Origin: JAKACA01 sp050008715 | GTDB lineage: Bacteria; Actinomycetota; Acidimicrobiia; Acidimicrobiales; Bog-793 | Assembly (NCBI GenBank): GCA_050008715.1 | Contig: JBEKMC010000012.1 | Coordinates: 26,763-90,762, forward strand | Direction: 5' to 3' | Length of the DNA stretch: 64,000 bases | Part shown: one piece after another, positions 22,906 to 32,006 of the stretch | How the letters are laid out: every line of letters starts with the position of its first letter | How positions within the stretch are numbered: position 1 is the first letter of the stretch | The notes under the pieces: generated by a model | Told to the model about the DNA's origin: nothing | Seen by the model: only the letters and a program-made list of their open reading frames with translations | Database searches by the model: none | Position numbers and translations under genes: made by a program

Positions 22906-24303
22906 GTGACGGCGAAGCCACGCCCGGACAGCGCCCTTCGTTCGCTCGTCGGCGACGGAAGGCTCGTGCCCTGCGTCGACGGGAAGGATCGCCCGTACCT
23001 CTCGTGCGACACCGCCGCCTCCACTGGCGCCCTCGAGCCGGTCCTCGCCCGCGTCACCGAGTTCCTGCCCTGGTACTCGAGCGTGCATCGCGGTGCCGGC
23101 TACAAGTCCCAGCAGTCGACGGACGCCTACGAGAGCGCCCGCGAGTCCGCCCTCCGCTTCGCCGGTCGGGAGGGCAGCAGCGACACGGCCATCTTCTGCC
23201 GCAACACGACCGAAGCGCTCAACCACCTCGCCTACCGGCTGAGATTCGCGCCCGACGACGTCGTCCTCACGACCGTGGTCGAGCACCACGCCAATCTCCT
23301 CCCCTGGTCGCGTGCCGCCAGCTGCCGCCACGTCGAGTGCGGCCGGGACGGGACCTTCGAGCTTTCCGACGTGACAGCCGGGCTCGACGAGCAGCCGGTC
23401 CCACGGATCCTCGCCGTCACGGGCGCCTCCAACATCACCGGCTGGATGCCGCCGCTGGACGAGATCGTGGCCGCTGCCCATGCCCGCGGCGTACCCGTGG
23501 TCGTCGACGCCGCCCAGCTGGCGCCGCACCGGAGGCTGCCCACATCGCCGGACTTCATCGCATGGAGCGGGCACAAGATGTATGCGCCCTTCGGCGCCGG
23601 CGTGCTCGTCGGCCCACGGGAGGCGTTTCGCTACGGGGACCCGTTTCTCGCCGGCGGGGGCGCCGTCGACCTCGTCGACCTGGACGAGGTCGTCTGGACC
23701 GAGCCTCCGGATCGGGAGGAGGCCGGCTCGCCCAACGTGATCGGGGCGGTGGCGCTGGCGGCGGCCATCGACGAGCTCGAAGGGATCGGTTGGCCGAGCA
23801 TCGCCGAGCATGACCGGCACCTCGCTCGCCTGCTCCGCGAGGGCCTGGCGTCCATCCCGGGCGTCCACGTGCTCGGGCCCGATCCTCGGGTCGAGACGCT
23901 CCCGGTGGCGGCCTTCACGATCGACGGGCTTCCGCATGCGCTCGTTGCCGCCCGTTTGTCGGCCGAGGAGGGTATCGGCGTGCGCCATGGTTGTTTCTGC
24001 GCCCACCCATACCTGATGCGACTGCTCGGGCTCGGTCATGCAGAGGTCCTCGAGTACCGGGAACAGGTGCGCCACGGTGACCGGAGCCGCATGCCGGGCG
24101 CCGTGCGGGCAAGCTTCGGCATCAACGGGAGCGCCGGCGACGTCGAACGACTCTGTGCCGCCGTCGCCGTGCTGGCCGCCGGCGAGCCGGCGCCCATCGA
24201 CTACGCGCAAGACGGGCGAACGGGTGACTTCCTGCCGGACGCCGATTCGGCCCCCTGGCTCTCCGGCGGCCGCCGCCACGGCTCGTCCTGCTCGCCCGGC
24301 TAG
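22906..24303 (+). CDS. Class V aminotransferase, cysteine desulfurase-like
   Basis: A 465-residue PLP enzyme of the NifS/SufS-like class V group. Visible are YKSQQSTDAYESARESALRFAG, FCRNTTEALNHLAYRL, a cofactor region VVEHHANLLPW, PVVVDAAQLAPH, and WSGHKMYAPFGAGVLVG, where the Lys should bind PLP. A Cys-containing RHGCFCAHPYLMRLLG follows, and the C-terminus is a short Cys/Gly/Arg-rich tail. GTG 22906 has AGGA eight bases upstream. It diverges from the hydrogenase operon across about 96 bases, so a role in supplying sulfur for its many FeS clusters is possible but unproven. Confidence 0.85.
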   Translation: MTAKPRPDSALRSLVGDGRLVPCVDGKDRPYLSCDTAASTGALEPVLARVTEFLPWYSSVHRGAGYKSQQSTDAYESARESALRFAGREGSSDTAIFCRNTTEALNHLAYRLRFAPDDVVLTTVVEHHANLLPWSRAASCRHVECGRDGTFELSDVTAGLDEQPVPRILAVTGASNITGWMPPLDEIVAAAHARGVPVVVDAAQLAPHRRLPTSPDFIAWSGHKMYAPFGAGVLVGPREAFRYGDPFLAGGGAVDLVDLDEVVWTEPPDREEAGSPNVIGAVALAAAIDELEGIGWPSIAEHDRHLARLLREGLASIPGVHVLGPDPRVETLPVAAFTIDGLPHALVAARLSAEEGIGVRHGCFCAHPYLMRLLGLGHAEVLEYREQVRHGDRSRMPGAVRASFGINGSAGDVERLCAAVAVLAAGEPAPIDYAQDGRTGDFLPDADSAPWLSGGRRHGSSCSPG

Positions 24304-24329
24304 GCACACCGCGTCGACTCGTCGGGCCG

Positions 24330-24335
24330 TAGGGT
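24330..24335 (+). promoter_or_regulatory. Probable leaderless -10 element (TAGGGT) of the YjbQ-family gene
   Basis: TAGGGT ends eight bases before ATG 24344, with no Shine-Dalgarno sequence in between. This fits the leaderless pattern repeated elsewhere in the window. Confidence 0.4.
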
Positions 24336-24343
24336 CTCGTGGC

Positions 24344-24754
24344 ATGCAGAGCGCCGAGATCCACCTCCACACAGGGCGCCGGTTTGTGACGGACATGACC
24401 GAGGCGGTGATGGGTTTCTGCGCGGACAAGGGCGATGGGCTCTGCCACGTCTTCGTGCCGCACGCCACTGCCGGCGTCGCACTGATGGAGACCGGATCGG
24501 GCTCGGAGGCGGACCTGCAGCAGGCCGTCGACGCCCTGTTGCCCCGCGACGGCAGGTACCGGCACCAGCACGGTTCCCGCGGTCATGGCGCTGATCACGT
24601 CCTTCCGGCCTTCGTCTCCCCCTCCCTCGTTCTCGCCGTGCGGGAGGGGCGCCCTGTGCTCGGCACGTGGCAGTCCGTCGTGTTCGTCGACCCCAACGTC
24701 GACAACCCGGACCGGACGCTCCTGCTGCACTTCCTGGCGGACCGTCCCGGCTAG
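24344..24754 (+). CDS. YjbQ/UPF0047 family protein (secondary thiamine-phosphate synthase type)
   Basis: A 136-residue protein of the YjbQ fold. Key segments are VTDMTEAVMGFCADKGDGLCHVFVPHATAGVALMETGS, RYRHQHGSRGHGADHVLPAFVSPSLVLAVREGRPVLGTWQSVVFVD and the DNPDRTLLLHFL end. Conserved His residues at HATAG and GADHVLP line the putative metal site. Some members show weak thiamine-phosphate synthase activity, but the physiological role is unsettled. It converges on the HAD phosphatase gene with a 4-base overlap of their ends. Confidence 0.88.
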   Translation: MQSAEIHLHTGRRFVTDMTEAVMGFCADKGDGLCHVFVPHATAGVALMETGSGSEADLQQAVDALLPRDGRYRHQHGSRGHGADHVLPAFVSPSLVLAVREGRPVLGTWQSVVFVDPNVDNPDRTLLLHFLADRPG

Positions 24755-25401
24755 GAGGGGCTCGTGAGCGTCCGCTGCACGTCGGCGAGGGTGTCCCACG
24801 GCTCGTAGGCGACGCTGTTACGGGCACACCAGTCAGCGAGGTCGCCTTTGGCGAACACGAGGTCCGCCACGACGGCGGCTTTCACGTCGCTGGCGCCGTC
24901 GCCGACGAGCACGGTCGTCCGCCCTCGCGACCGGGCGGCCCGGATCGGGGCCCGCTTGCAGGCACCGCACTCCGCACACTCGCAATCGGTGACCTCGTTC
25001 GGGAAGCGCACCTCCCAGGACGCCCAGTCGATGGCGTTCGTGACCACCGGGATGCCGGCGTCGGTGCCCACTTCCTCGGCCCGAAACCCAAAGCCGTCCG
25101 ACAAGATGCTCACCTCGGCTCCCTCGGCTCGGAGGGCGGCGACAAGGGGCAGGAAGCCGTCGTCGAGGGCAACCTCGGCCACAACGCGCTCCACACGCGC
25201 CCGGTCCGGCGGCAACAGTGCCCACTCCTCGATCATGCACGCCTTGGAGCCGATCTCGCCGGCGATGTACCGACGTTCGAGATCGTGCCATCGATCGGGT
25301 GCCGCCAATCGCTGCAGTAGATACACGCCGGTGTCGTCGCACGTGATCGTGCCGTCGAAATCGAGGAACACCGATGCGGCCGACAGATCGATCCGCTCCA
25401 T
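24751..25401 (-). CDS. HAD-superfamily phosphatase (HAD-IB, MtnX-like)
   Basis: A 216-residue HAD hydrolase. Motif I is FLDFDGTITCDD (two catalytic Asp), motif II is SILSDGFGF, and motif IV is VLVGDGASDVKAA. A four-Cys cluster, DCECAECGACKR, follows motif II and probably binds zinc, as in the MtnX/PHOSPHO-like phosphatase branch. The substrate is likely a small phosphometabolite. ATG 25401 is preferred: TAGCGT stands seven bases upstream, suggesting a leaderless transcript. Confidence 0.85.
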   Translation of the reverse strand: MERIDLSAASVFLDFDGTITCDDTGVYLLQRLAAPDRWHDLERRYIAGEIGSKACMIEEWALLPPDRARVERVVAEVALDDGFLPLVAALRAEGAEVSILSDGFGFRAEEVGTDAGIPVVTNAIDWASWEVRFPNEVTDCECAECGACKRAPIRAARSRGRTTVLVGDGASDVKAAVVADLVFAKGDLADWCARNSVAYEPWDTLADVQRTLTSPS

Positions 25402-25408
25402 CCGGGCG

Positions 25409-25414
25409 ACGCTA
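25409..25414 (-). promoter_or_regulatory. Probable leaderless -10 element (TAGCGT) of the HAD phosphatase gene
   Basis: On the minus strand TAGCGT is separated by seven bases from ATG 25401 and no ribosome-binding site is seen. It lies between the phosphatase gene and the end of the upstream tyrosine-phosphatase gene. Confidence 0.45.
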
Positions 25415-25427
25415 CCCGGGCAGTCGG

Positions 25428-26234
25428 TCAATCGAGGAGCAGGTCCCGCAACGCCTGAAGAGATTGCGGCGCCAGGGCTGCAGGACCGCGCAGGTACGCC
25501 TCCACGCCGCCGTACTCGGCGTCGACCGCCTCCAAGGCGGTGGCCATCACCCAGCGTGGCGCCGCCAGGAGACCGAGGGCCGCTTCCTGTGACATCCCGG
25601 TCGCGATGAAACGAGCCAGTATCTCCTGATGGCGCTCCACTGTCAGCGTCCGGCCCGTTAGCTCGTAATCGTCGAGAACGGCTGCGCGATCGACGCCGAG
25701 CCAGCTGAGCAGGAGAGCGGCAGCCAGGCCGGTGCGGTCCTTGCCGCCGGCACAGTGGAAGACGGCAGGCAGGCGCGCCTGGTCGGCCAGTCCCGAGTAC
25801 AGCTCGCCGAACAACGGGCCGGCCGTCGCGAGTATGGCGAGGTAGACGTCGCGCAGGCGGCTCTCGGCGTCGGCCGCGCTGCGAAGGGCGCTCCCGTCGT
25901 TGAACTCGTCCCGCGGGACCTGGCTCTCCAGCGCCACCTGCCTCGACGGCATCGGATTGGGGTGGCGCTCGCGCTCGTCATTGCTGCGCAGGTCGTACAC
26001 GGCGACGATGCCGAGCTGGTCGTAGACGACACGATCGCTCGGAGTGAGCCGGTAGAGGGCGTCCGAACGGAACACCCTTCCCCATCGAGTCCGGCGTCCC
26101 GAGTGAGCCCGGTAGCCACCGAGGTCGCGGAAATTCACGACGCCCGCGAACCGGATGAGTCGCCTTCCGAAGTCGTCAGTCGTGTCGCCTCGAGATGGTT
26201 CTCCGAACGCGACGACTGGCCTCGTGTCGGACAC
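25428..26234 (-). CDS. Tyrosine-protein phosphatase, PtpB-like
   Basis: A 268-residue protein with the dual-specificity phosphatase P-loop FHCAGGKDRTGLAAALLLSWLGV, in which Cys is the nucleophile and Arg binds phosphate. NFRDLGGYRAHSGRRTRWGRVFRSDALYRLT at the start is typical of the family that includes Mycobacterium PtpB and plant-like inositol/tyrosine phosphatases. It should act on phosphotyrosine or phosphoinositide-like substrates. GTG 26234 is preceded by TACCGT at seven bases, again leaderless-like. It diverges from the dienelactone hydrolase gene. Confidence 0.9.
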   Translation of the reverse strand: MSDTRPVVAFGEPSRGDTTDDFGRRLIRFAGVVNFRDLGGYRAHSGRRTRWGRVFRSDALYRLTPSDRVVYDQLGIVAVYDLRSNDERERHPNPMPSRQVALESQVPRDEFNDGSALRSAADAESRLRDVYLAILATAGPLFGELYSGLADQARLPAVFHCAGGKDRTGLAAALLLSWLGVDRAAVLDDYELTGRTLTVERHQEILARFIATGMSQEAALGLLAAPRWVMATALEAVDAEYGGVEAYLRGPAALAPQSLQALRDLLLD

Positions 26235-26241
26235 GCCATCG

Positions 26242-26247
26242 ACGGTA
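26242..26247 (-). promoter_or_regulatory. Probable leaderless -10 element (TACCGT) of the tyrosine phosphatase gene
   Basis: On the minus strand TACCGT is followed by seven bases and then GTG 26234. No Shine-Dalgarno sequence is visible. Confidence 0.35.
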
Positions 26248-26310
26248 GGCCGGAGTCCGCCGGAGTCCGGCCGCGCCCCCTCCGGCTCGTCTCGCCGATC
26301 AGCCGGTCAC

Positions 26311-26316
26311 TAATCT
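26311..26316 (+). promoter_or_regulatory. Probable leaderless -10 element (TAATCT) of the dienelactone hydrolase gene
   Basis: TAATCT ends six bases before ATG 26323 and the spacer GCCGGC has no ribosome-binding character. Confidence 0.45.
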
Positions 26317-26322
26317 GCCGGC

Positions 26323-27081
26323 ATGGCCAACACGACCCGAACCGAGTCCATCTCGACGCCCGACGGCTCCTACGACGCCTTCACCGTCGTGCCGGAAGAG
26401 CCGAACGGAGCAGGGATCGTCCTGTTGCAGGAGATTTTCGGCGTCGGCGAGTTCCTGCAGGACCGTGCGCAGGCGTTGGCGGGCGAGGGCTACGTGGTCC
26501 TCTGTCCGGACGTCTTCTGGCGAGTCGAGCGGAACGTCGCCCTGCCGCACGACGAGCAGAGCCTCGCCACGGCCTTCGGTTTCGCGCAGCGATTCTCAGA
26601 GATCGACCCTGCCGTCACGGCCGCCGACCTCACGGCCGCCCTTGACCACCTGAAGCGGCTGCCGGAAGTCACCGGCCTCGTCGGCGCCATGGGTTACTGC
26701 CTCGGTGGACGGCTCGCCTATGAGCTGGCCGTGGCATCGGATCCCGCCTGCTGCGTGTCCTACTACGGCTCCGGCGTCGCCGGCCGGCTCGACGTCGCGC
26801 AGGAGATCTCCTGCCCGGTGCTATTTCACTTCGGGGGAGCCGACCCGTACATCCCGGCAGAGGACGTGGAGCAGATCGAGCAGGCCTTCAGTTCCCGTGA
26901 CGACGTCGAGGTGCACGTGCAAAGCGAGGCGGGGCACGCCTTCGAGAACAGCTTCTCGGCGCAGTTCTCGAACCCGACGGCTACGAAGGAATCGTGGCCC
27001 ATCACCGTGGCATGGCTGGCCCGCTGGCTGACGGGCAGCGCTGCCGGCGGAGCCGGAGCCGGAGCCGGCGAGCGGGCCTAG
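26323..27081 (+). CDS. Dienelactone hydrolase family protein
   Basis: A 252-residue alpha/beta hydrolase of the DLH family. The nucleophile elbow is GAMGYCLGGRLAYEL, with Cys in place of Ser as usual for dienelactone hydrolases. SCPVLFHFGGADPYIPAEDVEQIEQAF gives the catalytic Asp and QSEAGHAFEN the His. The N-terminus (STPDGSYDAFTVVPEEPNGAGIVLLQEIFGV) is standard. Substrates are lactones or esters of aromatic degradation, but in Actinobacteria the role is often unknown. Its TAG lies at the centre of a 22-base palindrome. Confidence 0.9.
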   Translation: MANTTRTESISTPDGSYDAFTVVPEEPNGAGIVLLQEIFGVGEFLQDRAQALAGEGYVVLCPDVFWRVERNVALPHDEQSLATAFGFAQRFSEIDPAVTAADLTAALDHLKRLPEVTGLVGAMGYCLGGRLAYELAVASDPACCVSYYGSGVAGRLDVAQEISCPVLFHFGGADPYIPAEDVEQIEQAFSSRDDVEVHVQSEAGHAFENSFSAQFSNPTATKESWPITVAWLARWLTGSAAGGAGAGAGERA

Positions 27082-27090
27082 GCCCGCTCG
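27069..27090. terminator. Palindrome spanning the dienelactone hydrolase stop codon
   Basis: CGAGCGGGCC (27069-27078) and GGCCCGCTCG (27081-27090) are exact inverted copies around TA, so the TAG stop is at the centre. The stem is strong but no T-run follows, so it would be a non-canonical terminator or 3'-end stabiliser. Confidence 0.4.
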
Positions 27091-27099
27091 GCAACTTCG

Positions 27100-27300
27100 T
27101 GCACAGGGTGACCGGGTAGGGGGTGGCCCGGTGATTCCGTGCACTCGGTTCAACTGAAACCGGGCTCGGGCGGCGGCCGGCACCGCCGGCCGACGGGTCC
27201 GGGGTCCGGCTACCGCGCGAGGGGGATCGGGGTAGCCGGACTCCCGGCCCAGAGGGTGCCTGAGCACCCGCCTATTACTACTTAGTTTGTCGCTTTAGTA
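27100..27300. other. Intergenic region with consecutive hairpins
   Basis: The 295-base gap 27082-27376 has no gene but several inverted repeats: TCCGGCTACC/GGTAGCCGGA (27205-27214 with 27231-27240), GGGTGC-CTGA-GCACCC (27254-27269) and CGGCGG/CCGCCG (27171-27188). An AT-rich stretch TATTACTACTTAG follows. It may be a structured leader of the gene starting at 27377, a small RNA, or the 3' end of the upstream transcript. Confidence 0.35.
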
Positions 27301-27376
27301 GCTTATGACGCCCAGCCGGGCAGTGCAAGGCAACACCGTGGTGCGCGGGCCGGTTCAGGCGGTAGAAACATCTGGC

Positions 27377-28561
27377 ATGACCGACATCCAGTCGCTCTCC
27401 GCCCGAGAGGCCCGGCGAATCGCCTTGCACGCTCAGGGGTTGCTCGGCCCGCGAATCAGCGGCGGTCCGGCGGAGATGCTCCGGCACCTGCGAGCGGTCC
27501 AGATCGACACGATCTCCGTGCTGGCACGCTCCCATGAGCTCGTCGCCTACGCCCGCCTCGGATCGGTCGATCGCCGGACGATCGAAGCGGCATATTGGGC
27601 GGGTCCACCTTTCGGCGCCTTCGAATACTGGGCTCATGCAGCCTGTGTGCTGCCGATGGAGGATTGGCCCTACTACGAGTTCCGCCGGGAAGCTGCGCGC
27701 GCCCGGGGGCGGCGGTGGCACCACCTCGAGGATGCGGACCGGTCGCTCAAGGCCGTCCGTGATCGCCTCACGGCCGACGGGCCGCTGACGGCGAACGAGC
27801 TCGGTGGCGCGAAGAAGGGCGGCCCATGGTGGGACTGGTCCGAGACGAAGATCGCCGTCGAGTGGCTGCTCGACGTCGGCGACGTCGTGTGCGCGCAGCG
27901 GCGCGGTTTCCAACGGGTCTACGACCTGCCCGAGCGAGCCGTCCCCGCCGAGCTCCGAAGCGCTCCCGCGACAAGGGACGACCAGATGCGACACCTGCTG
28001 ACACGAGCGGCCGCCGCCCTCGGCGCCGCCACTGTCCGGGACTTCGCCACCTACTGCGGCCTCAAGAGCCCGGACGTGGCGCGCCTCGTCGGCGACCTCG
28101 GACTCGTGCCCGTCTCGGTGCAGGGTTGGGGACCGCCGGCCTGGGCGAGCACGGCACACCTCGAGGCGGGCACCACTGGCCTGCGCTCCCGGCCCACACT
28201 CGTGTCGCCGTTCGACTCGCTCGTCTGGGACCGCGACCGCACCGAACGGGTCTTCGGCTTCCGCCACCGCCTCGAGGCGTACACGCCGAAGCCGAAGCGC
28301 GTGCACGGCTACTTCTCCATGCCGCTCATCGTCGGCGACTCGCTCGTCGGACGCGTCGACCCCGGCCGGGAGGGCACGACCTTCGTCGCCAAGGGAGTTC
28401 ACCTGGAGCCGGACGCGAAAGCTACGGCTGTCCGCGGTCTGGCCACCGCGCTGCGCGAGGCCGCTTCCTGGGTCGGTTGCGACGACATCCGGATCGACTG
28501 GGTGACACCTGACGACAAGCGCGACGAAGTGCTCGGTGCCGTCGCCGCCGTCACAGCCTGA
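27377..28561 (+). CDS. Winged-helix DNA-binding domain protein (YcaQ/HTH_42 family)
   Basis: A 394-residue protein of the YcaQ family (DUF1006). It begins LSAREARRIALHAQGLLG, then LRHLRAVQIDTISVLARSHELVAYARLG, with YWAHAACVLPMEDWPYYE, AKKGGPWWDWSETKIAVEWLLDVGDV and LVSPFDSLVWDRDRTERVFGF. These are hallmarks of the family, whose founding E. coli member YcaQ is a DNA glycosylase that unhooks interstrand crosslinks; other members (AlkX, AZL type) act on alkylated bases. A DNA repair glycosylase role is therefore likely. ATG 27377 was preferred over an upstream in-frame ATG for family length. Confidence 0.87.
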   Translation: MTDIQSLSAREARRIALHAQGLLGPRISGGPAEMLRHLRAVQIDTISVLARSHELVAYARLGSVDRRTIEAAYWAGPPFGAFEYWAHAACVLPMEDWPYYEFRREAARARGRRWHHLEDADRSLKAVRDRLTADGPLTANELGGAKKGGPWWDWSETKIAVEWLLDVGDVVCAQRRGFQRVYDLPERAVPAELRSAPATRDDQMRHLLTRAAAALGAATVRDFATYCGLKSPDVARLVGDLGLVPVSVQGWGPPAWASTAHLEAGTTGLRSRPTLVSPFDSLVWDRDRTERVFGFRHRLEAYTPKPKRVHGYFSMPLIVGDSLVGRVDPGREGTTFVAKGVHLEPDAKATAVRGLATALREAASWVGCDDIRIDWVTPDDKRDEVLGAVAAVTA

Positions 28562-28617
28562 CCCTCGGTCGATCCGACGCCCGCCGGAACTGGGAACCGC
28601 TCGCCTCAGACCGAGGG
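28562..28617. terminator. Inverted repeat between convergent genes
   Basis: CCCTCGGTC (28562-28570) and GACCGAGGG (28609-28617) are exact inverted copies in the 58-base gap between two converging genes. It could serve as a bidirectional transcription end; no T-tracts are present. Confidence 0.35.
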
Positions 28618-28619
28618 CG

Positions 28620-29129
28620 TCACTGCCCCATGCTGAAGGTGAACATCTTGTCGGCCACGACGCGCGCCCCGATCGGGTTGGCTCCGTCGAGCCAGATCTC
28701 GAACTCCGGCCCTTGCTTGGGTAGGTAGTTGTCGAGCATCGCCTGGCGCAGCTCACCGTGCGCCGGGTCCAACACGTCGAAGAGCTCAGCCTGGCCGTGC
28801 ACGGTGACGGCGAGATCCTCGGAGGGTAGATGCGTGGCGCTCACCGCCGGCCGGGCGGCGAGGTGACGCATGCGCACCGAGTCCCGGCTCGAGCTGAAGC
28901 AGAAGGATCCGTGCAGCAGATAGGCATCGACCGGGCCGACTAGGGGCCGGCCGTCAGCCGTCACGGTGGCGACGACGAGCAGGCACATTCCTTGCAGCCG
29001 CTCGGAGAGCTGCTCGGCGGTGAGACGGCGATCGTCGCTGATGATGTCCCGCAGGTGCGGCCCGGCTCCGGCGGCACTCTCGTCGAGAAGCTGCTGCAGC
29101 CGCTGCATCTCCTCGGTTGTCTCGAGCAT
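28620..29129 (-). CDS. Pyridoxamine 5'-phosphate oxidase family (split-barrel) protein
   Basis: A 169-residue protein of the flavin-binding split barrel fold. LQGMCLLVVATVTADGRPLVGPVDAYLLHGSFCFSSSRDSVRMRHLAARPAVSATHLPSEDLAVTVHGQAELFDV is typical of actinobacterial PNPOx-like FMN- or F420-binding proteins. ATG 29129 is chosen with GGTGGA upstream; a GTG at 29144 is possible. No catalytic role can be assigned. It is convergent with the YcaQ-type gene. Confidence 0.82.
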   Translation of the reverse strand: MLETTEEMQRLQQLLDESAAGAGPHLRDIISDDRRLTAEQLSERLQGMCLLVVATVTADGRPLVGPVDAYLLHGSFCFSSSRDSVRMRHLAARPAVSATHLPSEDLAVTVHGQAELFDVLDPAHGELRQAMLDNYLPKQGPEFEIWLDGANPIGARVVADKMFTFSMGQ

Positions 29130-29252
29130 GCGCCATTCCACCACATCACGGTCGCCGCGGAGGCCGGCGTCATGCCGTCGGCGCGACGGCTCGGCGAGGC
29201 CGTGTTCGCCGGCCTGTTCGCCGGCAGCCTGACACCGAGCCGATCGCTCGCC

Positions 29253-30056
29253 TCAGCCGACGAGCTGAGGGATGACCTCGCTGATCGATCCGCGCACGAC
29301 GGCGTCCGCGAGGTCGTCGCAGGCGGTCGGGCTGCCGTTCACGATGACGACGGCCTTGCCAAGGTGACGGGCGAGCGGCACGACGCCGGCGATGGGCTGA
29401 ACCTCGAGCGTCGTCCCGACGGCGAGCAACAGGTCGCACTCCGTGGCCGCCAGCTGCGAGCGCTCGAGATCATCCCAGTCGAGCGACTGCCCGAAACTCA
29501 CCGTCGCCGTCTTCAGAACCCCCCCGCACAGCCGGTCTTCACGACGTCCGGAGTCACCCGCCGGGCGCTCGCAGTGGGGATCCTCGTCGCCGGAGCGAAC
29601 GCGTGCCAGCACCACACGGGTCGGTAGTCGGTCACCGCAGGACCAGCAGACGCATTCGTGCGCCGTGCCGTGGATCTCCACGAGCCGCTCCGGCGAGGTC
29701 CCGGCCAGGCGGTGGAGACCATCTGTGTTCTGCGTCACGAGCGTGTGCAGGCGCCCCTGCCGCTCGAGGTCGACGAGGGCAGCGTGAGCCGCAGTGGGCA
29801 CGGCATCCCACACGGGCGACTCGAGCCGCGAGCGCCAGGCAGCTCGCCGCACCTCGGCATCCTCGAGGTAGTGGCGCAACGTTGCCATGCGCTCAGCCCC
29901 GGGGTTGCGTGTCCAGATGCCGTCCGGCCCGCGGAAGTCCGGGATGCCGGCGTCGGTCGAGATGCCGGCGCCCGTGAGCACGACGACGGACGAGGCGCCG
30001 GCGACAAGGGCTGCGGCACGAGCGACGACATCCGGATCAGGGGCTTCGAGGAGCAC
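29253..30056 (-). CDS. NAD-dependent protein deacylase, sirtuin family
   Basis: A 267-residue Sir2 protein. NAD-binding motif VVVLTGAGISTDAGIPDFRG, catalytic TQNTDGLHRLAG and EIHGTAHECVCWSC with the catalytic His. A Cys pair (CWSC) and a later Cys pair around CGGVLK make a zinc ribbon. VSFGQSLDWDDLERSQ and AVGTTLEVQP close the Rossmann fold. It should remove acyl groups from lysines in an NAD-dependent manner and may control acyl-CoA enzymes. GTG 30056 starts next to the divergent enoyl-CoA hydratase. Confidence 0.92.
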   Translation of the reverse strand: MLLEAPDPDVVARAAALVAGASSVVVLTGAGISTDAGIPDFRGPDGIWTRNPGAERMATLRHYLEDAEVRRAAWRSRLESPVWDAVPTAAHAALVDLERQGRLHTLVTQNTDGLHRLAGTSPERLVEIHGTAHECVCWSCGDRLPTRVVLARVRSGDEDPHCERPAGDSGRREDRLCGGVLKTATVSFGQSLDWDDLERSQLAATECDLLLAVGTTLEVQPIAGVVPLARHLGKAVVIVNGSPTACDDLADAVVRGSISEVIPQLVG

Positions 30057-30097
30057 CTACCCAGGTTCGCGCGCCCGAGCCGTTACCGTCGCAGGTC

Positions 30098-30916
30098 GTG
30101 GACAGACACGTCACCGAGTACGCGGTCGCCGACCGCATCGCCACGATCACCCTCACGCGCCCGGCGCGGCTCAACGCCTGGACCGGGCGCATGAGCTTCG
30201 AGTACCGGACGGCCCTCGCCGAGGCGTCCGCCGACGAGAACGTACGGGTGATCGTCGTCACAGGGGCGGGGAGAGCCTTCTGCTCGGGCGCCGACAGCGA
30301 GGCGTTGCTGGGTTTCCTCGAGCGGGGTGACTACTCATCGGGGCTGCCGGAGGATCCGCCCTCTCCCGGCTACGGGGTGCGAGCCGAGTACGACGCCGAT
30401 CTCGCCTACCACCTCGCCATCGAGAAACCCATCATCGCCTCCGTGAACGGCCCCGCCGCCGGTCTCGGTTTTGCGTTGATGTGTTATTGCGACGTCCGTT
30501 TTGCTGCGGCGGGCGCCAAGCTCACGACTGCACACGGTCGCCTCGGCCTGCCGGCCGAGTTCGGGCTGTCCTGGCTGCTTCCTCGCCTCATCGGGCTCGG
30601 TCGTGCCACCGACGTCCTGCTGTCCAGCCGGATCTTCCTCGCCGAGGAGGCGCTCGAGATGGGACTCGTGAGCGCCGTCGTGCCGGCCGACGAGCTGGAC
30701 GCCCATGTGACGACGTACGCACAGTACCTGGCCAACAACGTCTCGCCATCCTCCATCGCCGTCACGAAACGCCAGATCTACCGCGACCTCCTCGACACGG
30801 GCGGCCCGGCGGCTGCCATCGCCGACGCCGAGACGCTCATGTCCACCATGATGGGTGCTGCGGACTACCGCGAAGGCGTGGCCGCCCTGCGGGAGAAGCG
30901 GCCCGGACGGTTCTGA
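30098..30916 (+). CDS. Enoyl-CoA hydratase/isomerase family protein
   Basis: A 272-residue crotonase. It starts YAVADRIATITLTRPARLNAWTGRM, with the CoA-binding loop VIVVTGAGRAFCSGAD, an oxyanion-hole segment PIIASVNGPAAGLGFALMCYCDVRFAA and the catalytic region GRLGLPAEFGLSWLLPRLIGLGRATDVLLSSRIFLAEEALEMGLVS. It probably hydrates a 2-enoyl-CoA in beta-oxidation. GTG 30098 has TACCGT eight bases upstream. It converges on the metallo-hydrolase gene through a tandem-repeat gap (30946-30975). Confidence 0.9.
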   Translation: MDRHVTEYAVADRIATITLTRPARLNAWTGRMSFEYRTALAEASADENVRVIVVTGAGRAFCSGADSEALLGFLERGDYSSGLPEDPPSPGYGVRAEYDADLAYHLAIEKPIIASVNGPAAGLGFALMCYCDVRFAAAGAKLTTAHGRLGLPAEFGLSWLLPRLIGLGRATDVLLSSRIFLAEEALEMGLVSAVVPADELDAHVTTYAQYLANNVSPSSIAVTKRQIYRDLLDTGGPAAAIADAETLMSTMMGAADYREGVAALREKRPGRF

Positions 30917-30989
30917 GCCAGGCTGCGGGCCGTCGCCGGCGGCGGCGCTGCTGGGCGGCTCGCTGCTGGGCGGCGGTACCTGCTGGGCG

Positions 30990-31943
<954 letters not shown>

Positions 31944-32006
31944 GACCGAGACTCTCTCACGAGCCGGTGCCGGCGCCAAGGGCCGGCGGGCGCCCGAGGC
32001 CTTGGG

